Assembly: GCA_023399675.1 (NCBI GenBank)
Contig: JAEWOM010000220.1
Location: forward strand, 1-5,199
Direction of reading: 5' to 3'
DNA from: Bacteroidota bacterium
Lineage (GTDB): Bacteria > Bacteroidota > Bacteroidia > Flavobacteriales > Weeksellaceae
Length of the DNA stretch: 5,199 bases
Below the pieces are notes generated by a model that saw nothing but the letters and a program-made list of their open reading frames with translations, did no database searches and had not been told where the DNA came from. Both the position numbers and the translations under genes were made by a program. Shown here one piece after another: positions 1-5,199 of the stretch; the first letter of the stretch is position 1, and every line of letters begins with the position of its first letter.

Positions 1-2
1 GA

Positions 3-258
3 AATCTTTCTCCAATGCAGTATTTGTTGAATGAGGAAAACTTGCCAAAGCAAGATTCCATCACCAAGTTTTCTCCCATCCAACAAATGTTTCCAACACC
101 AACAGCATCGCAATGAAATATTTTATAGATTTACAAAAAGTGAGGGTTTAATGCTGTCCAACGTTCGGGGAGACTTACAAAATGAAGCGGTTAGGAATGG
201 AGAAGATGAAATGATTATTAAACAACACCAAAGAAATATTGAAGAATTTATTGGGTGA
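3..258 (+). pseudogene. Possible broken C-terminal end of a C5-cytosine DNA methyltransferase
   Basis: Two open stretches lie here in different frames. The first runs in from the left edge (frame of base 3), contains MQYLLNEENLPKQ and then MFPTPTASQ, and stops at 114-116. The second, in the frame of base 112, continues through NVRGDLQNEAVRN to a stop at 256-258. PTPTAS-type motifs are common in the C-terminal part of phage-type and restriction-associated C5-cytosine methyltransferases, normally with more protein after them, so the early stop suggests a frameshift near 112 or a truncation. A free-standing 75-residue gene starting at 31 is less likely: its first part overlaps the better-looking frame and it has no ribosome site. 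The catalytic domain would lie left of the window, so the family call rests on one short motif. It could also be the natural end of an unrelated gene. If it is a methyltransferase, it would sit directly upstream of an mcrBC-like pair, as in LlaJI-type loci. Confidence 0.3.
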
Positions 259-301
259 TATTATGCAGTCTAGCAAATCGGAGATTTCACATATAAATGC
301 T

Positions 302-309
302 TAGATTTA
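302..309 (+). promoter_or_regulatory. Weak candidate -7 promoter box for the mcrB-like gene
   Basis: TAGATTTA matches the Bacteroidota -7 consensus TAnnTTTG at all but the last position and lies 14 bases before the ATG at 324. No TTTG-like -33 box is seen about 19 bases upstream, and in AT-rich DNA such a match is easily found by chance. The pair may instead be transcribed from a promoter left of the window. Confidence 0.2.
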
Positions 310-323
310 TACCTTATTAGAAG

Positions 324-2165
324 ATGGAAAATATTACTAGAGATCAAATTATCAAAGCGATAAATCGAATTGACGAAAATCCGGAATCGTTAAGCGGCAG
401 AAGTTCCTCAACTTATGACCTCTTATATCAAGAAAAACCATATCCTCCTATACTTGTACTTTCTGAAGCTAATAAGTTAGCTGGTGGAGAAGAATTATTT
501 TTAAGAAATTTTGATAATAATATTAAGGAGCCATTTCAAATTTTGGAAAATCATGGTTTTTTAATAGTTCCAAAAGAAAAAGCCAACATAGCTTCGTTGT
601 TGAGGCAGTTTATATCGCAAGCAGATGAACAAAATGATTTAAAAACTAAAAGTTATCCTACTTCTTTTTTAGATACCAAGTTGAAAATCAGTTTTGGACA
701 AGGAAATTTTGCAAGTATACCTTGGATCGGGTTTTTGTTGGGAAATAACACTATTCAGCATGGTATTTATCCTGTTTATTTATACTACAAAGAACACAAT
801 ATAATTATTCTGGCATACGGAATTAGCGAAACGCATAAGCCAGACGTTTCCTGGCATAACATTCAAGAACAATCGATTAAATCATACTTTCTAGAAAAAT
901 TTCAAGAGAAGCCAAAAAGGTATGAGGAATCAATGATTTTCAAGATTTATGATCCTGAAAACATGCCTGCTGCGGAGGTTTTGCAGAAGGATATCGAAGA
1001 AATCATAGATCAATACAAAGAGATTATGCAAAGCCAAGTCAGGAACGAGCATTCACAACTACTCTTCGAAGAAAAAATGCAATATTCTTCATTAAATCCA
1101 TTAATGAATATTTTCAATCCACTGCTTGTGACAAGATTTATTTCTTCCCTACAAACCAAACCCTTCGTGCTTCTCACAGGCCTTTCCGGTTCGGGGAAAA
1201 CTCGTCTTGCTTTGACTTTCGCTCAATGGATCTGTGAAAATAAATCGCAATACTGCCTCGTTCCCGTAGGTGCCGACTGGATTAACCGTGAACCTTTGCT
1301 GGGTTATGTAAATGCGTTGGATCCGAACAATTATGTGCTACCGGAAAATGGCGCGCTGCAATTCATCATTGAAGCCAATGAAAATCAGGATAAGCCATAC
1401 TTTCTGATTTTGGATGAAATGAACCTCAGTCATGTGGAAAGATATTTCGCAGATTTTCTGAGCATCATGGAATCCCGGCAAGAGTTTCAACTTCATGCTT
1501 CAGATATAGCTTTGAAAAGTGGTGAAATCAGCGTTGACAAATCCTACGTGTGGCCGCCAAATCTTTTCGTAATCGGAACGGTGAACATTGACGAAACTAC
1601 TTACATGTTCAGTCCGAAAGTGTTGGACAGAGCCAACGTCATTGAATTCAGAGTGGATACTGATGATCTTGAAAATTTTCTGAAAAACCCTGTTCCATTA
1701 ACTGATTTTAATGGTGAAGGTGCAGCGTTTGCTGCTTCTTTTCTTGAAAATGCAAAGCAGGAAACCATCGCAGATGATAATCTGAAATCTGAATTATTGA
1801 ATTTCTTTGGAACACTGAAAGAAGTGGGTGCGGAATTCGGTTACCGTTCTGCCAATGAAATCATCAAACTGTATGATCGTATTGGACGTTTGGATTCGAA
1901 CCTTTCATCGGAAGAAAAAACGGATGTTGCCATAATGCAGAAGCTGCTGCCAAAGCTTCACGGTTCGCGAAGAAAACTGGCCAAGCCACTTACAGAACTG
2001 GCTAAACTTTGTCTTGTAACGATACCTGAAACTGATATTTTCACCAATGAGGGCAAATCAAATGTGGAAGTAACCAACATCAAGTATCCTTTGTCATTCG
2101 GAAAAATTCAGCGGATGTATCAGTCGCTCATTGAAAACAGTTTTGCAAGTTACGCAGAAGCCTGA
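324..2165 (+). CDS. McrB-like restriction motor: DUF3578 DNA-reader domain plus AAA+ NTPase
   Basis: Probable recognition and motor subunit of a cytoplasmic McrBC-like restriction system. Residues about 1-85 form a small head module (YPPILVLSEAN at 40-50) resembling N-terminal heads of ScoMcrA-type proteins. Residues about 86-240 match the MrcB_N/DUF3578 DNA-binding family, which includes the reader of E. coli McrB: FGQGNFASIPWIGF begins at 124 and GIYPVYLYYKE at 147. The AAA+ domain follows, with Walker A GLSGSGKT at 286-293, Walker B LILDE at 361-365 followed by MN, a sensor-like GTVNIDETT at 418-426 and LDRANVIEF at 434-442. Instead of the E. coli N-T-A-D signature it has N421-I-D-E, so its nucleotide preference is uncertain. 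The start is fixed by an in-frame stop at 318-320; the next in-frame Met is far inside. The ribosome site is only a weak AGAAG at 319-323. The first 800 bases are clearly more AT-rich than the rest. The stop lies two bases before the nuclease gene, so the two are surely co-transcribed. The family call is firm; the DNA target is unknown. Confidence 0.9.
   Translation: MENITRDQIIKAINRIDENPESLSGRSSSTYDLLYQEKPYPPILVLSEANKLAGGEELFLRNFDNNIKEPFQILENHGFLIVPKEKANIASLLRQFISQADEQNDLKTKSYPTSFLDTKLKISFGQGNFASIPWIGFLLGNNTIQHGIYPVYLYYKEHNIIILAYGISETHKPDVSWHNIQEQSIKSYFLEKFQEKPKRYEESMIFKIYDPENMPAAEVLQKDIEEIIDQYKEIMQSQVRNEHSQLLFEEKMQYSSLNPLMNIFNPLLVTRFISSLQTKPFVLLTGLSGSGKTRLALTFAQWICENKSQYCLVPVGADWINREPLLGYVNALDPNNYVLPENGALQFIIEANENQDKPYFLILDEMNLSHVERYFADFLSIMESRQEFQLHASDIALKSGEISVDKSYVWPPNLFVIGTVNIDETTYMFSPKVLDRANVIEFRVDTDDLENFLKNPVPLTDFNGEGAAFAASFLENAKQETIADDNLKSELLNFFGTLKEVGAEFGYRSANEIIKLYDRIGRLDSNLSSEEKTDVAIMQKLLPKLHGSRRKLAKPLTELAKLCLVTIPETDIFTNEGKSNVEVTNIKYPLSFGKIQRMYQSLIENSFASYAEA
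1077..1079 (+). other. Possible internal start for a short motor-only McrB form
   Basis: This in-frame ATG encodes Met252, at the junction between the DUF3578 reader and the AAA+ domain. An A-rich, purine-rich stretch (GAAGAAAAA) lies immediately upstream, and AT-rich leaders favour initiation in Bacteroidota. Starting here would give a 362-residue protein with the whole NTPase and no reader. E. coli mcrB is known to make such a short form (McrBs) from an internal start. Met235 and Met261 are alternatives. No sequence feature proves it is used. Confidence 0.25.
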
Positions 2166-2167
2166 TC

Positions 2168-4471
2168 GTGAAAATCGGACTGGACCATATCAAGAAAGGC
2201 CTCTTTTGTGAAATTGTTCATGAGAAAGAAAACGATATGCGCGAGGCATTTGAGAATCCGGCTCCTGAAGGAACCGAATCCCCATATCAAATTTACGAAG
2301 GAAATTTTTACGAGTACAAAATCAGTGATCCTGACTATGCTTTGGCTGAATCCTTATTGGTTATTCCTTCCAAATTCAACCGGAATATGGGAAAAATTCA
2401 GCCGAATACTTCTGTAGGCAGGCTGAAAATTGCGGTTGAGAAAAGGGTTAACGAGGAATGGCAGATTACCGATGATGTAATTGAACTGGAAGTACTTTCG
2501 GTAAAAACGGATTACCGGAGCGATTACCGCATCATGCTCTCTCAGATTGCCGAACAGACGATTGACCTGATTTTCCAGAGTGACGTTCCGGTATATCAGT
2601 CCGTTACACCTGATTTTGACAACAATCCGCAGAGTCTTTATCAAAAATTCGCCTTCATCAAATCCATTCTGGACAGTGAAGAGTTTGAGCTGGCCATTTA
2701 TCACATTCTCAGAAATCCTAACTCCCGATGGGACATGACGCAACAACAGCAACCGGTTGGAAGAATTAAGCGTTTCACACGCTCCAATCTGCGGGAGATG
2801 ACGGGAAGTGCTTCTGTAAAATTAATAGACGGCCACCGCCTTAAAGATTTTGGAATCAATGCAGTTGCTTCCAAGGTTCAGACTTTTGTAAAACAGGACA
2901 ATCCGGATACTTCCGAAAACAGATTCATCAAATTTGCACTCGAGAGTTTTCACGCATTCATCGAAAAGATTCAGTTTGCAGGAAAAAACAATGAAAGGCT
3001 TTACCGCGAAAGTAATGAATTGCTAAGTCGCCTGGACAATCATCTGAATCATCCGTTTTTCCGCGGAATTGGCAGAGCAAATAACCTGCTTCTGAACAGT
3101 CCTGTTCTGCAGCGTCGTGAAGGTTACCGCAGCATCCTCAAAATATGGGTGATGTTCGACTTGGCAGCCAGTCTGACCTGGAAAGGCGGCGATGATGTGT
3201 ACGATGCAGGAAAGAAAGATGTCGCCAAGCTGTATGAATACTGGTTGTTCTTCGAACTCTTAAAAGCAGTAAAAGCCAACTTCGAAATCAGTAAAGATGA
3301 ACTGAAAAAGCTGATTGTTTCTGCTGACAGTGGGCTGAATTTCAATCTGAAAGAAGGCAATGAATTGGTCCTGAAAGGAATTTTTGAAGGAAAAACGCGG
3401 CGGTTGAAAATGGAATTTTCCTATAACAAAACTTTTGGAAGTAGCGGAACCGAAATTGGAAACCAAGGATCGTGGACGATGCAGCTCCGTCCGGATTATA
3501 CCCTCAGCATCTGGCCGGCAGAACTCCAGGAAAAGGACGCAGAAAAAGATATTGCGGAAAAACTCAATGAGATCGTTCATGTCCATTTTGATTCCAAATA
3601 CAAAGTGAAAAGTGGAATTGAGATCGATGTACTGAATAAAGAAGCAGAGGAAGGAACTTTGGATAAATCGGGTGGGGAAATGCTTTTCAAAAGGGAAGAC
3701 CTTCACAAAATGCACACCTATAATGATGCCATCCGAAGGACTTATGGCTCTTACATTTTATATCCCGGACTGGAAGATTCCAAAAAAGTTTTCAAGGGCT
3801 TTCATGAAATCCTGCCGGGCTTAGGCGCATTTGCCGTACGGCCCAATGAAGCAAATACCGGGATTCTTGTAGTACAGGGATTCATTACCGATATAAGAAA
3901 TCATTTGTTAAATCTTAATTCTCAGCGTGAACACCTTGCTGTGAAAAATTATAAAGTCCACCGCAACAAACCTGGAGATTCTTTACAGGAAGCTGCGCCG
4001 ATCTATCTGAAAACGGAAAGGATTCTTCCGCAGGAAACCATGGTGATTGTAGGATATGTACGCAGCAAGGAACATCTTGAATGGTGTGTAAAAAACGGAC
4101 TGTACAATTTCCGTCCGGATAAGGATTCTCCTGAAATTACAGCTGCTTTTGCACAAGCCCGTTTTATCGCTCTGCGGGAAAAAGGCATGCGCGACACAGA
4201 CGGTCTCTACGCCGATAAAATTTTTGAACTCAGTGAAGGATTCAAAATTTTCTCTAAAAGTGAAATGGAGAATTTAGGTTACCCAGGAACTCCAAGAGAT
4301 TACTATTTGGTTTATGAAATCCAACCATCCGATGCACCTGCTTTTCAAGACAAAAAGTTCAGATATGGAAAATTGGCAAAGTATAAAGAAATCATCTCGA
4401 GTGGAAACATCATCAGAAACAAAGGAATCAACTTCGTGGTGACGCTCGAGGAACTCATGAAAGTACAGTGA
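2168..4471 (+). CDS. McrC-like nuclease subunit: DUF2357 region plus PD-(D/E)XK nuclease
   Basis: Probable DNA-cutting partner of the McrB-like motor. The N-terminal part (roughly 1-300, including VGRLKIAVEKR near 83-93) resembles the DUF2357 region, which in McrC-like proteins is thought to contact the motor. The nuclease core of the DUF524/PF04411 type follows: YEYWLFFELLK at 356-366 with conserved Glu363, LRPDYTLSI with Asp443, and HFDSKYKV with Asp475-Ser-Lys477. Together these give the E...D...D-x-K pattern of PD-(D/E)XK nucleases with 31 residues between the two aspartates. MHTYNDAIRRTYGSYILYPG at 515-534 is the usual helix and strand after the catalytic lysine. All catalytic residues are present, so it is probably active. 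About 150 residues follow (from about 615: VIVGYVRSKEHLEWCVKNGLYN, then RDYYLVYEI) that belong to no domain I can name. The start is GTG at 2168, two bases after the mcrB stop, with AGAAG at 2156-2160 inside the upstream gene; this points to translational coupling. The exact start is slightly less certain than the rest. Confidence 0.88.
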   Translation: MKIGLDHIKKGLFCEIVHEKENDMREAFENPAPEGTESPYQIYEGNFYEYKISDPDYALAESLLVIPSKFNRNMGKIQPNTSVGRLKIAVEKRVNEEWQITDDVIELEVLSVKTDYRSDYRIMLSQIAEQTIDLIFQSDVPVYQSVTPDFDNNPQSLYQKFAFIKSILDSEEFELAIYHILRNPNSRWDMTQQQQPVGRIKRFTRSNLREMTGSASVKLIDGHRLKDFGINAVASKVQTFVKQDNPDTSENRFIKFALESFHAFIEKIQFAGKNNERLYRESNELLSRLDNHLNHPFFRGIGRANNLLLNSPVLQRREGYRSILKIWVMFDLAASLTWKGGDDVYDAGKKDVAKLYEYWLFFELLKAVKANFEISKDELKKLIVSADSGLNFNLKEGNELVLKGIFEGKTRRLKMEFSYNKTFGSSGTEIGNQGSWTMQLRPDYTLSIWPAELQEKDAEKDIAEKLNEIVHVHFDSKYKVKSGIEIDVLNKEAEEGTLDKSGGEMLFKREDLHKMHTYNDAIRRTYGSYILYPGLEDSKKVFKGFHEILPGLGAFAVRPNEANTGILVVQGFITDIRNHLLNLNSQREHLAVKNYKVHRNKPGDSLQEAAPIYLKTERILPQETMVIVGYVRSKEHLEWCVKNGLYNFRPDKDSPEITAAFAQARFIALREKGMRDTDGLYADKIFELSEGFKIFSKSEMENLGYPGTPRDYYLVYEIQPSDAPAFQDKKFRYGKLAKYKEIISSGNIIRNKGINFVVTLEELMKVQ

Positions 4472-4494
4472 GCGAAATGATCAGTCAAAATAAC

Positions 4495-4526
4495 TTTCCT
4501 GTTTAAAACAATCTTTGCTATTTTTA
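4495..4526 (+). promoter_or_regulatory. Candidate Bacteroidota promoter for the 162-residue gene
   Basis: TATTTTTA at 4519-4526 matches the -7 consensus TAnnTTTG except for its last base. TTTC at 4495-4498 is a near match to the TTTG -33 box, with 20 bases between, close to the usual spacing. The 11-base string CTATTTTT(A/G)CG here (4518-4528) recurs at 5122-5132 before menB, which supports both as genuine boxes. The box lies only three bases before the ATG at 4530, so the transcript would have almost no leader. Confidence 0.45.
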
Positions 4527-4529
4527 CGA

Positions 4530-5018
4530 ATGGGTTCTTTTATAGCCAGGTCATCAGGCACAAACCAAATCATCATCTTTCGGCGTGACGAATTTATCGG
4601 GAAAATTGAGTATAAAAGTCTGTATTCGATGGAAGCGGACGTTCTGATCGGCGATGCCAATTCATTTCAAATAACGGTGGAAGGGGTCTGGCAGCATCAG
4701 ATTTTTTTGAAAAGCGGGCAGAATGTTCTGATGGAAATGAAGAACGGCTGGCGCGAATTGCTGATCACCGATCTTACAGATCATCCTGAATCGGACTATT
4801 TTCTGCGTTATAAAACCATTTGCGGAAGCGTCTTTGAACTGGTGAATCAAAACAATAATGTCCTCATAACCGCTGCCGGAGCGTTTAAATGGAAAACTTT
4901 TCAGTACGATTATACGATAGAAACCTCCGGTGATTTTGATACGCTCAGAAATCAGCATGAACTGTTGGCTTTCTTTCTCTTTGGTATTCATTATTATATT
5001 TCAAAGAGCTATATGTAA
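4530..5018 (+). CDS. Conserved-looking 162-residue protein of unknown function
   Basis: I do not recognise this protein. I place the start at the ATG at 4530 (MGSFIARSSGTN); the TTG at 4515 would put a promoter-like box inside the coding region. No ribosome site is visible. The protein is soluble, with no signal peptide. It reads as alternating beta strands: IIIFRRDEFIGKIEYK, then ADVLIGDANSFQITVEG, NVLMEMKNGWRELLITDL, SVFELVNQNNNVLITAAG and FKWKTFQYDYTIE. A hydrophobic C-terminal helix follows (HELLAFFLFGIHYYISKSYM). The strand pattern recalls the Tubby/LURP-one-like beta-barrel with a C-terminal helix, but that is a guess from shape only. Its composition resembles the flanking housekeeping DNA and it has its own promoter-like box, so it is probably not part of the restriction pair. 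It is followed by menB on the same strand, 130 bases away. Confidence 0.75.
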   Translation: MGSFIARSSGTNQIIIFRRDEFIGKIEYKSLYSMEADVLIGDANSFQITVEGVWQHQIFLKSGQNVLMEMKNGWRELLITDLTDHPESDYFLRYKTICGSVFELVNQNNNVLITAAGAFKWKTFQYDYTIETSGDFDTLRNQHELLAFFLFGIHYYISKSYM

Positions 5019-5122
5019 TTGTTGTGAAAGCGCAGCTGATGTTCTGATCTGTCGGTTTTCTGTCTGATTACCACCTTTACTTTGGCGAGAATTTCAACAC
5101 AGAAATTTTATTCTTAATTGCC

Positions 5123-5130
5123 TATTTTTG
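5123..5130 (+). promoter_or_regulatory. Probable -7 promoter box for menB
   Basis: TATTTTTG is a perfect match to the Bacteroidota -7 consensus TAnnTTTG. Transcription would start about five bases downstream, leaving a leader of roughly 14 bases before the ATG at 5149. I see no good TTTG -33 box at the usual distance. The 10-base palindrome TTTGCGCAAA (5127-5136) overlaps the end of the box. The rest of the 5019-5148 gap shows no convincing terminator hairpin. Confidence 0.5.
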
Positions 5131-5148
5131 CGCAAATACTAACGAAAA

Positions 5149-5199
5149 ATGATCGACTGGAAAACCGCTAAAGAATACGAAGATATTACCTATAAAAAA
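5149..5199 (+). CDS. menB: 1,4-dihydroxy-2-naphthoyl-CoA synthase (MenB), first 17 residues only
   Basis: Only the N-terminus (MIDWKTAKEYEDITYKK) lies in the window; the gene runs off the right edge. This start closely matches what I recall of flavobacterial MenB proteins, which typically open with a W-[KT]-[TA]-x-K-E-[YF]-x-D-I-x-Y-x-K pattern before the crotonase fold. MenB catalyses the ring-closing (Claisen-type) step that turns o-succinylbenzoyl-CoA into 1,4-dihydroxy-2-naphthoyl-CoA in menaquinone synthesis, in the cytoplasm. Menaquinone is the respiratory quinone of flavobacteria, so this is a core chromosomal gene and marks the end of the accessory region. The AACGAAAAA leader is A-rich without a Shine-Dalgarno site, as is normal for the phylum. 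Another crotonase-family enzyme is possible but less likely. Confidence 0.75.
   Translation, partial: MIDWKTAKEYEDITYKK

Noticed and set aside
31..258. A separate 75-residue gene starting with ATG at 31
   Set aside because: Its first half overlaps a better-looking peptide in another frame that enters from the left edge, it has no ribosome site, and its composition is low in normal protein features. It is treated as part of the possible pseudogene.
263..304. A 13-residue open frame (MQSSKSEISHINA) before the mcrB-like gene
   Set aside because: It is too short to support as a leader peptide; it has no ribosome site, attenuator hairpin or codon pattern.
2208..2417. Plus-strand open frame inside the nuclease gene
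   Set aside because: It overlaps the confident 767-residue gene in another frame and its product resembles no protein family.
2354..3715. Minus-strand open frames at 2354-2752, 3124-3360 and 3260-3715
   Set aside because: They are antisense shadows of the nuclease gene, with unlikely protein composition and no promoter or ribosome sites.
4201..4440. A second composition shift near the 3' end of the nuclease gene (about 35-40% G+C after a 53% stretch)
   Set aside because: G+C in this gene swings from about 40% to 60% line by line, and 4081-4140 is also about 40%, so no clear boundary stands out.
4472..4518. A terminator after the nuclease gene
   Set aside because: Only a 4-base-arm repeat (GTTTAAAAC) is visible, with no GC-rich stem or T-run.
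4003..4991. Minus-strand open frames at 4003-4197 and 4662-4991
   Set aside because: They are antisense to the nuclease gene and the 162-residue gene and show no independent coding signal.

Overview
The window looks like chromosomal DNA of a flavobacterium (phylum Bacteroidota, possibly near Chryseobacterium/Kaistella). Three things suggest this: AT-rich genes without Shine-Dalgarno sites, two TAnnTTTG-like -7 promoter boxes sharing CTATTTTT(A/G)CG, and the first codons of a menaquinone-pathway menB gene at the right edge. The genus is an inference, not a measurement.

Layout. Bases 1-323 are AT-rich and hold no intact gene. A peptide containing the residues MFPTPTAS ends at 114-116, and a second open stretch in another frame follows to 258. 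This may be the broken tail of a C5-cytosine DNA methyltransferase. Bases 324-2165 encode a 613-residue McrB-like protein: a small N-terminal head module, a DUF3578/MrcB_N DNA-reader domain and an AAA+ motor. Two bases later, 2168-4471 encodes its partner, a 767-residue McrC-like protein with a DUF2357 N-terminal region, a PD-(D/E)XK nuclease core and a C-terminal domain I cannot name. Bases 4530-5018 hold an unrecognised 162-residue protein with its own promoter-like box, and menB begins at 5149.

How it works together. By analogy with McrBC and LlaJI, the first protein would recognise DNA and translocate along it using nucleotide hydrolysis, and the second would couple to the motor and cut, giving defence against phage or foreign DNA. 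The last two genes look like host housekeeping sequence, so the right edge of the defence island lies between about 4471 and 4519.

Most unusual points: the G+C content jumps between the reader half and the motor half of the mcrB-like gene (about 31% to about 44%, hand counted), as expected if the specificity module was exchanged; the motor has N-I-D-E where E. coli McrB has N-T-A-D, so GTP use cannot be assumed; and the nuclease subunit carries about 150 uncharacterised residues after its catalytic core. The McrB/McrC-like pair is a known type of system. What may be new is this combination of modules, not the overall class.
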